A stretch of DNA of 64,000 nucleotides from Hymenopus coronatus (lineage: Eukaryota > Arthropoda > Insecta > Mantodea > Hymenopodidae): positions 1,558,501 through 1,622,500 of the forward strand of contig CM060891.1 in assembly GCA_030762935.1 (NCBI GenBank), in the 5' to 3' direction. The stretch's first letter is position 1. Every line of letters begins with the position of its first letter. Position numbers and translations under genes: made by a program. Positions 34,472-45,945 of this stretch are shown one piece after another. The notes beneath the pieces are model-generated. The model made no database searches. It saw only the letters and a list, made by a program, of their open reading frames with translations, and was not told where the DNA came from.

Positions 34472-35268
34472 ACTTTCTCTACACTTACGTATTTGCATAT
34501 TGTGTAGAGAAGGTATTGTATTGCACCCAAAAATTCAATACCGAGATTTTGAGACCCCCTGAATCAAAAAAAAAAGAACATTTTTAGAAAAATGGCCCTG
34601 TGTGTGTCTATCTATCCGTGTGTGTGTCTGTGGGCAGCATAGCTCAAAAATGAAAAGACCGTTAAAACCAAACTTAGTATTTAAATGTGGTATGTTACAA
34701 TGATGCGACACGAAGATTTTTAAGAAAATCCCCCCACACCATACTACCCTTTACATGGAAAAAATTCGAAAATTTTGATTTTCTTAAAAATGGCTCTAAC
34801 AATTGTTAATAAAATCTCGTATATTTAAGATGTTTACTTGATAAATAAAATGTATATCTTGAGTTTTCTAGGAATAGCCTCAGAAGATTAGTTTATTCTG
34901 GAGGAATTTTACGGATTTTTGCTAAACCGTAAGAGATGGACAAGAACTTACCACACAGAAAATGTAGAGCACATTAAAACACACAATTTATGTCATACAA
35001 GTTTTTTCATGGAGTTGGTCGTTTTTAGTTTCAGCTTTGAAAAACGTATACTTTTCTCATACAGGCATTTGTCAACTTCTTTCCATACAAGGAACTTCAG
35101 TCACATAGCAACCAGCTTTTGACTATCACTTTAACCTATGGTACTCCCTTATTTCGCTTCTATTTACATGGAAGCAAGTAATAAGACTATTTCTGTTAAT
35201 GTTTATCTCAATTAGCATGAAGTAAACGGATGCATAAGCTTTTTAACAATAAGAGATATAGAGAAAGG
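34472..35268 (+). mobile_element. Element D, full-length copy (797 bp)
   Basis: Starts ACTTTCTCTAC (34472-34482) and ends ATAGAGAAAGG (35258-35268), followed by the CATGTGAATGGAAC flank. It holds all major blocks, including the C-rich CCCCCCACACC stretch and TAAACCGTAAGAGATGGACA. No conserved coding frame. Confidence 0.85.
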
Positions 35269-35295
35269 CATGTGAATGGAACCGGAACTACAGTT

Positions 35296-35470
35296 TTACA
35301 CAAAGGCAGCATAACTCAAAAAGGAAAAGTTCGTTAAATATGAAACTTGGTGTTTAGGTTTTGTGTCGTCTAAGGATTATGCCCAAACAACCGTTCATAT
35401 GGAATATTGTTCGAAACGTTCTATACTCTCAAAAATTACTAACTATTTACAATAAAATACTATACAGAGT
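35296..35470 (+). mobile_element. Element D, short internal fragment
   Basis: Contains only the middle of the element: GCAGCATAACTCAAAAAGGA, ATGAAACTTGGTGTTTAGG, AACCGTTCATATGGAATAT and TCTCAAAAATTACTAAC. It is more diverged than the neighbouring copy. Confidence 0.6.
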
Positions 35471-35650
35471 GAATCACCACCACAAATATTTCAAAAAGTT
35501 CATTGGTAGTCAGGGGCTCATACTTTTAACCTATAAACAGACTGTAATAACACCTAGATAGTGTATTTTTGAATAAACATACAATTATTAATCCCTATTT
35601 ACATAAGCAAAATAAAAGTAGGCTAAGGTGAGTCAGGCTGAAAAATTCAA

Positions 35651-35722
35651 TGCCATAGCTGGGATTTGAACCACGGATCTCCCGGTCTCTAGCCGGTTGC
35701 TCTACCACTGAGCTACCATAGC
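35651..35722 (-). tRNA. tRNA-like sequence (probable tRNA-derived SINE head)
   Basis: The 72-nt minus-strand sequence folds as a class I tRNA. It has a 7-bp acceptor stem with wobble pairs, TA at 8-9, a GCTC/GAGC D stem, a 5-bp anticodon stem with one mismatch, a 5-nt variable loop and a T arm with loop TTCAAAT. The anticodon position reads AGA, which would be serine, yet serine tRNAs have a long variable arm that is missing here. The 3' flank (TTGAATTTTTCAGCCTGAC) matches the tail of the plus-strand copy. It is therefore likely a SINE head or pseudo-tRNA. Confidence 0.5.
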
Positions 35723-35874
35723 AACATGCCAGTATGACATTGAATTTCTCAACTGACTCGCATGTTTCCCGGTAAACCACAAGGTGATGTCAAATTATTT
35801 TGAGATGACAACCCCAATGGTGACTTACAATGTTGTAAGTACTTTAAGTCCCAGGATTCATAGTATAGCATGTT

Positions 35875-35946
35875 GCCATGGTAGCTCAGTGGTAGAGCAA
35901 CCGGCTAGAGACCGGGAGATCCCTGGTTCAAATCCCAGCTATGGCA
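35875..35946 (+). tRNA. tRNA-like sequence heading the 92-bp array
   Basis: Inverted partner of the 35651-35722 sequence, about 150 bp away, with the same cloverleaf, AGA at the anticodon position and a 5-nt variable loop. The acceptor stem GCCATGG pairs with CTATGGC with one wobble. It keeps both the A-box (TAGCTCAGTGGTAGAGCA) and the B-box (GGTTCAAATCC), so RNA polymerase III transcription is possible. It is the only unit of the following array with a complete 5' half. Confidence 0.5.
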
Positions 35947-36824
35947 TTGAATTTTTCAGTCTGACTGTACCTATCCAACTCCTGTCCTATACATGGCTAG
36001 AGACCGGGAGATCCCTGGTTCAAATCCCAGCTATGGCATTGAATTTTTCAGTCTGACTGTACCTATCCAACTCCTGTCCTACACACGGCTAGAGACCGGG
36101 AGATCCCTGGTTCAAATCCCGGCTATGACATTGAATTTTTCAGTCTGACTGTACCTATCCAACTCCTGTCCTACACACGGCTAGAGACCGGGAGATCCCT
36201 GGTTCAAATCCCAGCTATGACATTGAATTTTTCAGTCTGACTCTACCTATCCAACTCCTGTCCTATACATGGCTAGAGACCGGGAGATCCCTGGTTCAAA
36301 TCCCGGCTATGACATTGAATGTTTCAGTCTGACTGTACCTATCCAACTCCTGTCTTACACACGGCTAGAGACCGGGAGATCCCTGGTTCAAATCCCAGCT
36401 ATGGCATTGAATTTTTCAGTCTGACTGTACCTATCCAACTCCTGTCCTACACATGGCTAGAGACCGAGAGATCCCTGGTTCAAATCCCGGCTATGACATT
36501 GAATGTTTCAGTCTGACTCTACCTATCCAACTCCTGTCCTACACACGGCTAGAGACCGGGAGATCCGTGGTTCAAATCCCGGCTATGACATTGAATGTTT
36601 CAGTCTGACTCTACCTATCCAACTCCTGTCCTACACACGGCTAGAGACCAGGAGATCCCTGGTTCAAATCCCGGCTATGACATTGAATTTTTCAGTCTGA
36701 CTGTACCTATCCAATTCCTGTCCTACACACGGCTAGAGACCGGGAGATCCCTGGTTCAAATCCCGGCTATGGCATTGAATTTTTCAGTCTGACTGTACCT
36801 ATCCAACTCCTGTCCTACACACGG
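35905..36824 (+). repeat. 92-bp tandem repeat of a half-tRNA plus SINE tail, ten units
   Basis: CTAGAGACC recurs exactly every 92 bp from 35905 to 36733. Each unit contains the anticodon loop, T arm and 3' acceptor strand of the tRNA-like sequence (GAGACCGGGAGATCCCTGG, TTCAAATCCCAGCTATG), then TTGAATTTTTCAGTCTGAC and TACCTATCCAACTCCTGTCC. The junction joins the SINE tail directly to the anticodon loop. The B-box is intact in every unit I checked; the A-box is only in the first. The array ends at CACACGGCT before TGTGTGAAAA. Confidence 0.95.
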
Positions 36825-37099
36825 CTTGTGTGAAAAAAACAATTAAAAAGCAAAAGTAGGGTAAATTAGAATACCAATTATGCAGGATTCCAGTGCAAGT
36901 ATGGCGATGGTTGTTTGTTCCATTGAACCTGCTTCGCTGCGATGTGAGTGGAGCATGGGAACAAGCTGATGGAAGGATGCAGTATAGTATATATCAACCA
37001 TAACTCAGCCAAGTGACGTGAAAGAAACAAGTGCCTGCTCATGTCTAGAACTGATGGCGCAAGACGTGTACTCTTAACAACTACCTTGCGTGGCGACGC
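36825..37099. other. Unique spacer
   Basis: Between the half-tRNA array and the LINE relic. No gene recognised; a short frame from 37041 runs into the LINE-derived sequence. Confidence 0.35.
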
Positions 37100-37665
37100 A
37101 CTTTTATTTATGGACGCTATGGTACTGTTCTCAGCGTCCCTTTCTATACTGACCGTGAAAGACCGCTTAGTTTTGCTCAGAGATCTCTTTATCAGGCTTT
37201 TACGTATATTTTCTCTAAGACCTTGTCAAAACCTTGATTATTTACATTTACAGAATAAACAGGTAACCTCAAACCTCAGATAAATATCTTGGCGTTCAAC
37301 TCGACACAAAAATGATCACGTCCCAACACTTGCTAACTCAAGGCTCATCAAACTTTATCCATTAATTAACAAACGCTCCAAGACTGGCCTGGACTGCTCC
37401 ATTCTTTAATTCGACCTCTTCTCAGCTCCTATGTGGTCCACAAGAAACAAAACACAATAAGTTTCTCCGCAGAGCTACAAATGCACCAGGTTTGTAAGAA
37501 ATACGCAGCTTGAACACCAACTTCCAATAGAACACTATATGAAGCAACTCTCCAAGACATTCTTCAACAAAAGTATTTAACCTGCATATCAAACTCCTCA
37601 CAAAAGCGTGATAAAAGAAAACTACCACAACATTTCTTAACCAATCACATACAGGACTCCCGTTA
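37100..37665 (+). pseudogene. Jockey-like LINE reverse transcriptase, C-terminal relic
   Basis: Three characteristic pieces appear in the right order but in different frames. A degenerate YADDTVLFSA-like catalytic region is near 37110-37135 (ATGGTACTGTTCTCAGCG). KYLGVQLDTKM is at 37282-37314, followed by RLIKLYPLINKRSK. FLRRATNAPG is at 37462-37491, then FVRNTQLEHQLPIEHYMKQL, running to a stop at 37578. These match the end of the reverse transcriptase and the post-RT region of Jockey-clade LINEs. At least two frameshifts and several stops make it dead. The endonuclease is absent. The AT-rich sequence to about 37820 may be its 3' untranslated tail. Confidence 0.75.
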
Positions 37666-37825
37666 ATAATTATTCATAAATTTCATAATCATGTAGTTTC
37701 ATTTTTTGTAATTTATTACTGTTATTACCTTTACTTTCATTCAATTGTAACATTTATTTGTAAACTTATATTATCATTTCTGCAGCAATAATCTATTTCT
37801 GTTTATGTTAGAGGAACCAACCTCA

Positions 37826-40800
37826 AATGTTAGTGTATTTAATGTTTGTGTTATCTATGGCCTGTATAGCAGAAATGTTAATGTTTGTGTTATCTGTGGC
37901 CTATATAGCAGAAATGTTAATGTTTGTGTTATCTAGGGCCTGTATAGCAGAAATGTTAGTGTTTGTGTTATCTATGGCCTGTATAGCAGAAATGTTAATG
38001 TTTGTGTTATCTATGGCCTGTATAGCACAAATGTTAATGTTTGTATTATCTATGTTCTGTATAGCAGAAATGTTAATGTTTGTGTTATCTATGGTCTGTA
38101 TAGCAGAAATGTTAGTGTTTGTGTTATCTATGTTCTGTATAGCAGAAATGTTAGTGTTTGTGTTATCTATGGTCTGTATAGCAGAAATGTTAGTGTTTGT
38201 GTTATCTATGGTCTGTATAGCAGAAATGTTAATGTTTGTGTTATCTATGGCCTGTATAGCAGAAATGTTAATGTTTGTGTGATCTATGGCCTGTATAGCA
38301 GAAATGTTAATGTTTGTGTTATCTGTGGCCTATATAGCAGAAATGTTAATGTTTGTATTATCTATGTTATGTATAGCAGAAATGTTAATGTTTGTGTTAT
38401 CTATGGTCTGTATAGCAGAAATGTTAGTGTTTGTGTTATCTATGTTCTGTATAGCAGAAATGTTAGTGTTTGTGTTATCTATGTTCTGTATAGCAGAAAT
38501 GTTAGTGTTTGTGTTATCTATGGTCTGTATAGCAGAAATGTTAGTGTTTGTGTTATCTATGGTCTGTATAGCAGATATGTTAATGTTTGTGTTATCTATG
38601 GCCTGTATAGCAGAAATGTTAATGTTTGTGTTATCTATGGCCTGTATAGCAGAAATGTTGATGTTTGTGTTATCTATGGCCTGTATAGCAGAAATGTTAA
38701 TGTTTGTGTTATGTATGGTCTGTATAGCAGAAATGTTAATGTTTGTGTTATCTATGGTCTGTATAGCAGAAATGTTAGTGTTTGTGTTATCTATGGCCTG
38801 TATAGCAGAAATGTTAATGTTTGTGTTATCTATGGTCTGTATAGCAGAAATGTTAATGTTTGTGTTATCTATGGTCTTGAATAGCAGAAATGTTAGTCTT
38901 TGTGTTATCTATGGTCTGTATAGCAGAAATGTTAGTGTTTGTGTTATCTATGGCCTGTATAGCAGAAATGTTAGTGTTTGTGTTATCTATGTTCTGTATA
39001 GCAGAAATGTTAGTGTTTGTGTTATCTATGTTCTGTATAGCAGAAATGTTAGTGTTTGTGTTATCTATGTTCTGTATAGCAGAAATGTTAATGTTTGGGT
39101 TATCTATGGTCTGTATAACAGAAATGTTAATGTTTGTGTTATGTATGGTCTGTATAACAGAAATGTTAATGTTTGTGTTATGTATGGTCTGTATAACAGA
39201 AATGTTAATGTTTGTGTTATCTATGGTCTGTATAACAGAAATGTTAGTGTTTGTGTTATCTATGTTCTGTATAGCAGAAATGTTAATGTTGGTGTTATCT
39301 ATGGCCTGTATAGCAGAAATGTTAATGTTTGTGTTATCTATGTTCTGTATAACAAAAATGTTAATGTTTGTGTGATCTATGGTCTGTATAACAGAAATGT
39401 TAATGTTTGTGTTATGTATGGTCTGTATACCAGAAATGTTAATGTTTGTGTTATGTATGGTCTGTATAGCAGAAATCTTAATGTTTGTGTTATCTATGGT
39501 CTGTATAGCAGAAATGTTAATGTTTGTGTTATTTATGGTCTGTATAGCAGAAATGTTAATGTTTGTGTTATCTATGTTCTGTATAGCAGAAATGTTAATG
39601 TTGGTGTTATCTATGACCTGTATAGCAGAAATGTTAATGTTTGTGTTATGTATGACCTGTATAGCAGAAATGTTAATGTTTGTGTGATCTATGGTCTCTA
39701 TAGCAGAAATGTTAATGTTTGTGTTATCTATGACCTGTATAACAGAAATGTTAATGTTTGTGTTATCTATGGTCTGTATAGCAGAAATTTTAATGTGTGT
39801 GTTATCTATGACCTGTATAACAGAAATGTTAATGTGTGTGTTATCTATGGTCTGTACAGCAGAAATGTTAATGTTTGTGTTATCTATGGTCTGTATAACA
39901 GAAATGTTAATGTTTGTGTTATCTATGGTCTGTATAACAGAAATGTTAATGTTTGTGTTATCTATGACCTGTATAACAGAAATGTTAATGTTTGCGTTAT
40001 ATATGGTCTGTATAACAGAAATGTTAATGTTTGTGTTATCTATGGTCTGTATAACAGAAATGTTAATGTTTGTGTTATATATGGTCTGTATAGCAGAAAT
40101 GTTAATGTTTGTGTTATCTATGGTCTGTATAACAGAAATGTTAATGTTTGTGTTATATATGACCTGTATAACAGAAATGTTAATGTTTGTGTTATATATG
40201 ACCTGTATAACAGAAATGTTAATGTTTGTGTTATCTATGACCTGTATAACAGAAATGTTAATGTTTGTGTTATGTATGACCTGTATAACAGAAATGTTAA
40301 TGTTTGTGTTATCTATGGTCTGTATAGCAGAAATGTTAATGTTGGTGTTATCTATGACCTGTATAGCAGAAATGTTAATGTTTGTGTTATGTATGACCTG
40401 TATAGCAGAAATGTTAATGTTTGTGTGATCTATGGTCTCTATAGCAGAAATGTTAATGTTTGTGTTATCTATGACCTGTATAACAGAAATGTTAATGTTT
40501 GTGTTATCTATGGTCTGTATAGCAGAAATTTTAATGTGTGTGTTATCTATGACCTGTATAACAGAAATGTTAATGTGTGTGTTATCTATGGTCTGTACAG
40601 CAGAAATGTTAATGTTTGTGTTATCTATGGTCTGTATAACAGAAATGTTAATGTTTGTGTTATCTATGGTCTGTATAACAGAAATGTTAATGTTTGTGTT
40701 ATCTATGACCTGTATAACAGAAATGTTAATGTTTGTGTTATATATGGTCTGTATAACAGAAATGTTAATGTTTGTGTTATCTATGGTCTGTATAACAGAA

Positions 40801-42786
40801 ATGTTAATGTTTGTGTTATATATGGTCTGTATAGCAGAAATGTTAATGTTTGTGTTATCTATGGTCTGTATAACAGAAATGTTAATGTTTGTGTTATATA
40901 TGACCTGTATAACAGAAATGTTAATGTTTGTGTTATCTATGACCTGTATAACAGAAATGTTAATGTTTGTGTTATGTATGACCTGTATAACAGAAATGTT
41001 AATGTTTGTGTTATCTATGGTCTGTATAACAGAAATGTTAATGTTTGTGTTATATATGGTCTGTATAGCAGAAATGTTAATGTTTGGGTTATCTATGGTC
41101 TGTATAACAGAAATGTTAATGTTTGTGTTATGTATGGTCTGTATAACAGAAATGTTAATGTTTGTGTTATCTATGACCTGTATAACAGAAATGTTAATGT
41201 TTGTGTTATATATGGTCTGTATAGCAGAAATGTTAATGTTTGGGTTATCTATGGTCTGTATAACAGAAATGTTAATGTTTGTGTTATGTATGGTCTGTAT
41301 AACAGAAATGTTAATGTTTGTGTTATGTATGGTCTGTATAACAGAAATGTTAATGTTTGTGTTATGTATGGTCTGTATAACAGAAATGTTAGTGTTTGTG
41401 TTATCTATGTTCTGTATAGCAGAAATGTTAATGTTGGTGTTATCTATGGCCTGTATAGCAGAAATGTTAATGTTTGTATTATCTATGGCCTGTATAGCAG
41501 AAATGTTAATGTGTGTGTTATCTATGGCCTGTATAGCAGAAATGTTAATGTTTGTGTTATCTATGTTCTGAATAGCAGAAATGTTAATGTTTGTGTGATC
41601 TATGGTCTGTATAACAGAAATGTTAATGTTTGTGTTATGTATGGTCTGTATAACAGAAATGTTAATGTTTGTGTTATCTATGGTCTGTATAACAGAAATG
41701 TTAATGTTTGTGTTATCTATGTTCTGTATAGCAGAAATGTTAATGTTTGTGTTATCTATGTTCTGTATAACAGAAATGTTAATGTTTGTGTTATCTATGG
41801 TCTGTGTAACAGAAATGTTAATGTTTGTGTTATCTATGTTCTGTATAGCAGAAATGTTAATGTTTGTGTTATCTATGTTCTGTATAACAGAAATGTTAAT
41901 GTTTGTGTTATCTATGGTCTGTATAACAGAAATGTTAATGTTTGTGTTATCTATGGTCTGTATAGCAGAAATGTTAATGTGTGTGTTATCTATGTTCTGT
42001 ATAACAGAAATGTTAATGTTTGTGTTATCTATGTTCTGTATAGCAGAAATGTTAATGTTTGTGTTATGTATGATCTGTATAGCAGAAATGTTAATGTTTG
42101 TGTTATCTATGGTCTGTATAACAGAAATGTTAATGTTTGTGTTATGTATGATCTGTATAGCAGAAATGTTAATGTTTGTGTTATGTATGGTCTGTATAGC
42201 AGAAATGTTAATGTTTGTGTTATGTATGATCTATATAGCAGAAATGTTAATGTTTGTGTTATCTATGGTCTGTATAGCAGAAATGTTAATGTTTGTGTTA
42301 TGTATGATCTATATAGCAGAAATGTTAATGTTTGTGTTATGTATGGTCTGTATAGCAGAAATGTTAATGTTTGTGTTATGTATGATCTATATAGCAGAAA
42401 TGTTAATGTTTGTGTTATCTATGGTCTGTATAGCAGAAATGTTAATGTTTGTGTTATGTATGATCTGTATAGCAAAAATGTTAATGTTTGTGTTTTCTAT
42501 GGTCTGTATAGCAGAAATTTTAATGTTTGTGTTATGTTTGATCTATATAGCAGAAATGTTAATGTTTGTGTTATCTATGTTCTGTATAGCAGAAATGTTA
42601 ATGTGTGTGTTATCTATGGTCTGTTTAATAGAAATGTTAATGTTTGTGTTATCTATGGTCTGTATAGCAGAAATGTTAATGTTTGTGTTATCTATGGTCT
42701 GTATAGCAGAAATGTTAATGTTTGTGTTATCTATGGTATGTTTAATAGAAATGTTAATGTTTGTGTTATCTATGGCCTGTATAGCA
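37826..42786. repeat. 39-bp minisatellite B, about 127 units
   Basis: The unit is ATGGCCTGTATAGCAGAAAT followed by GTTAATGTTTGTGTTATCT. Variants include GGTCTG, TTCTG or GACCTG for GGCCTG, AACAG for AGCAG, and GTTAGTG for GTTAATG. The plus strand is T-rich (16 T, 10 A, 9 G, 4 C). The period keeps two plus frames open, one for 1,502 codons (VNVCVIYGLYSRN) and another as MACIAEMLMFVLS. A 741-bp block of 19 units is duplicated at 39691 and 40432. Domains differ: AGCAG units dominate the left, AACAG units the middle. Confidence 0.97.
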
Positions 42787-43114
42787 AATGCTGATCTGTT
42801 AACAACAACAAGCCTACAGGACCACAAATTTACTTCCCTTCTCCAGGAAGGCAAGTGAAGCCTGAACCCCCTAGCATGCTAACCATTACACCACCGATGC
42901 TACAAGGAATTACTGCAGCTGTTTCCAAATGGTTGGATTAGACGAAGAGGAATGGCGTGCAGATGTGCTCCACAGGTTGTGCACCTGTCCCTCTGGAAAA
43001 CTTCCAAATACTTGCACTACAACCCTGCGACATTCTTATTTACCCTGCGGTTGTTTTGTTGAAGTAAATGGGGTTTGTTCAAAAAGTACACTAAGTTAGT
43101 ATTATTATTATTGA

Positions 43115-43146
<32 letters not shown>

Positions 43147-43579
43147 GTTTACAGGCTTATAGTACCAAGCAGCGCTGTGAAAACTAGACACTCTCGATTC
43201 CCGAAATACCTGAGGTGCAAATGTGTGATTCTGAATAGCATTTGTATACCAATTGTATACGAGAGAGAGAGAGAAAAGAGACAGAGAAAGAGACAGAGAA
43301 AGAGAGAGAGAGAGAAAAAGAGTGGGAGAGAGAAAGATAGAAGGAGAGAAAGAAAGAGATTAAGAGAGAGAATAAGGGAGAGAGATACAGAGAGAGAGAA
43401 AGAGAGAGAAACGTTGATCTCTTTATAACACATAGTTTAGGTGAAATGTTTCTTTAAATTTTCCTGTACCTATACATTTGTGAAACGGAAATTAATTCGT
43501 TTTTGTTTGATTTTCCATCTGGGAGCTCATGTGGTTTACCGGAACAAAATGCGTGTCACTTTACGAATTTATGCTGTGT
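42787..43579. other. Spacer with tRNA-like relic and microsatellites
   Basis: At 42845-42903 the minus strand reads GCATCGGTGGTGTAATGGTT followed by AGCATGCTAG and GGTTCAGGCTT. This is an A-box and a B-box-like motif with most of the tRNA between them deleted, so probably a SINE relic. An ATT microsatellite lies at about 43100-43145 and a GA-rich tract at 43260-43410. The string GTGGTTTACCGG near 43531 also occurs inverted at about 35770. No protein gene is recognised. Confidence 0.55.
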
Positions 43580-43672
43580 CGAAATATCACCTCAGTGGTT
43601 AAAACAACTGGACAAAGATCTGGAGCTTCGTAGTTCAAATCCCGGCTAAGGCATTAAATGTTACAGTCTGAC
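43580..43672 (+). mobile_element. Diverged copy of the tRNA-derived SINE
   Basis: The sequence has a weak A-box region (CACCTCAGTGGTTAAAACAA), a B-box-containing GTAGTTCAAATCCCGGCTAA, and then GGCATTAAATGTTACAGTCT. That tail corresponds to the GGCATTGAATTTTTCAGTCT tail of the 36-kb array units. It shows the family exists outside the array, with the head and tail in the same order. Confidence 0.65.
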
Positions 43673-45945
43673 ACAAACACTTCAAGTAGCATAGACACCA
43701 AACTATATTACATACACAAACTTGAAAACTGCAACACAAACAAAGGTCTCGAATAGGAACATTCTTGTAACGGCACTGAGTTTGGCCAGGCCTGTAACGG
43801 CACTGAGTTTGGTCAGTCCTGTAATGGCACTAAGTTTGGTCAGTCCTGTAATGGCACTGAGTTTGGTCAGTCCTGTAACGGCACTAAGTTTAGTCAGTCC
43901 TGTAATGGCACTAAGTTTGGTCAGTCCTGTAATGGCACTAAGTTTGGTCAGTCCTGTAATGGCACTGAGTTTGGTCAGTCCTGTAACGGCACTGAGTTTG
44001 GTGAGTCCTGTAACGGCACTGAGTTTGGTGAGTCCTGTAACGGCACTGAGTTTGGTGAGTCCTGTAACGACACTGAGTTTGGTGAGTCCTGTAACGGCAC
44101 TGAGTTTGGTCAGTCCTGTAACGTCACTGAGTTTGGTCAGTCCTGTAACGGCACTAAGTTTGGTCAGTCCTGTAACGGCACTAAGTTTGGTCAGTCCTGT
44201 AATGGCACTGAGTTTGGTCAGTCCTGTAACGCCACTAAGTTTAGTCAGTCCTGTAATGGCACTGAGTTTGGTCAGTCCTGTAACGGCACTGAGTTTAGTC
44301 AATCCTGTAACGGCACTAAGTTTGGTCAGTCCTGTAACGGCACTAAGTTTGGTCAGTCCTGTAACGGCACTGAGTTTGGTCAGTCCTGTAACGTCACTGA
44401 GTTTGGTCAGTCCTGTAACGGCACTGAGTTTGGTCAGTCCTGTAACGGCACTGAGTTTGGTCAGTCCTGTAATGGCACTAAGTTTGGTCAGTCCTGTAAT
44501 GGCACTGAGTTTAGTCAGTACTGTAACGGCACTAAGTTTAGTCAGTCCTGTAATGGCACTAAGTTTAGTCAGTCCTGTAACGCGACTGAGTTTAGTCAGT
44601 ACTGTAACGGCACTAAGTTTGGTCAGTCCTGTAACGGCACTAAGTTTAGTCAGTCCTGTAACGGCACTAAGTTTAGTCAGTCCTGTAATGGCACTAAGTT
44701 TAGTCAGTCCTGTAACGCCACTGAGTTTAGTCAGTACTGTAACGGCACTAAGTTTGGTCAGTCCTGTAATGGCACTAAGTTTAGTCAGTACTGTAATGGC
44801 ACTAAGTTTAGTCAGTCCTGTAACGGCACTAAGTTTAGTCAGTCCTGTAACGGCACTAAGTTTAGTCAGTCCTGTAACGGCACTAAGTTTAGTCAGTCCT
44901 GTAACGGAACTAAGTTTGGTCAGTCCTGTAACGGCACTGAGTTTAGTCAGTCCTGTAATGGCACTAAGTTTAGTCAGTACTCTAATGGCACTAAGTTTAG
45001 TCAGTCCTGTAACGGCACTAAGTTTATTCAGTACTGTAATGGCACTAAGTTTAGTCAGTACTGTAATGGCACTAAGTTTAGTCAGTCCTGTAACGCCACT
45101 GAGTTTAGTCAGTCCTGTAACGGCACTAAGTTTAGTCAGTCCTGTAACGGCACTAAGTTTAGTCAGTACAGCAACGGCACTAAGTTTGGTCAGTCCTGTA
45201 ACGGCACTAAGTTTAGTCAGTACTGTAACGGCACTAAGTTTGGTCAGTACTGTAACGGCACTAAGTTAGGTCAGTCCTGTAACGGCACTAAGTTTAGTCA
45301 GTACTGTAACGGCACTAAGTTTAGTCAGTCCTGTAACGGCACTGAGTTTAGTCAGTCCTGTAACGGCATTAAGTTTAGTCAGTCCTGTAATGGCACTAAG
45401 TTTAGTCCGTCCTGTAACGGCACTAAGTTTAGTCAGTACTGTAATGGCACTAAGTTTAGTCAGTCCTGTAACGGCACTGAGTTTAGTCAGTCCTGTAATG
45501 GCACTGAGTTTAGTCAGTACTGTAACGGCACTAAGTTTAGTCAGTCCTGTAACGGCACTGAGTTTAGTCAGTCCTGTAACGGCACTGAGTTTAGTCAGTC
45601 CTGTAACGGCACTAAGTTTAATCAGTCCTGTAACGGCACTGAGTTTAGTCAGTCCTGTAACAGCACTAAGTTTAGTCAGTCCTCTAACGGCACTGAGTTT
45701 AGTCAGTCTTGTAACGGCACTAAGTTTAGTCAGTACTGTAACGGCACTAAGTTTAGTCAGTCCTGTAACGGCACTGAGTTTAGTCAGTCCTGTAACGGCA
45801 CTGAGTTTAGTCAGTCCTGTAATGGCACTAAGTTTAGTCAGTCCTGTAACGGCACTAAGTTTAGTCAGTCTTGTAACGGCACTGAGTTCTGTCAGTCCTG
45901 TAACAGCACTAAGTTTAGTCAGTCCTGTAACGGCATTAAGTTTAG

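Noticed and set aside
37041..37283. 80-codon plus-strand frame as a gene
   Set aside because: Its later part is the degenerate catalytic region of the LINE reverse transcriptase read in one phase; the relevant homology continues in other frames.
18008..42786. Common origin of minisatellites A and B
   Set aside because: Both are 39 bp, but comparing the units on both strands gives only short chance matches (for example GGCCA). Shared ancestry cannot be supported.
38286..42794. Plus-strand open frame of 1,502 codons in minisatellite B
   Set aside because: It is explained by the 39-bp period; the shift between MACIAEMLMFVLS and VNVCVIYGLYSRN phases follows a one-base indel near 38876. There are no flanking exons, and the other frame is equally open.
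43075..43428. 117-codon Arg/Glu-rich frame
   Set aside because: It is produced by the ATT and GA microsatellites in this spacer.
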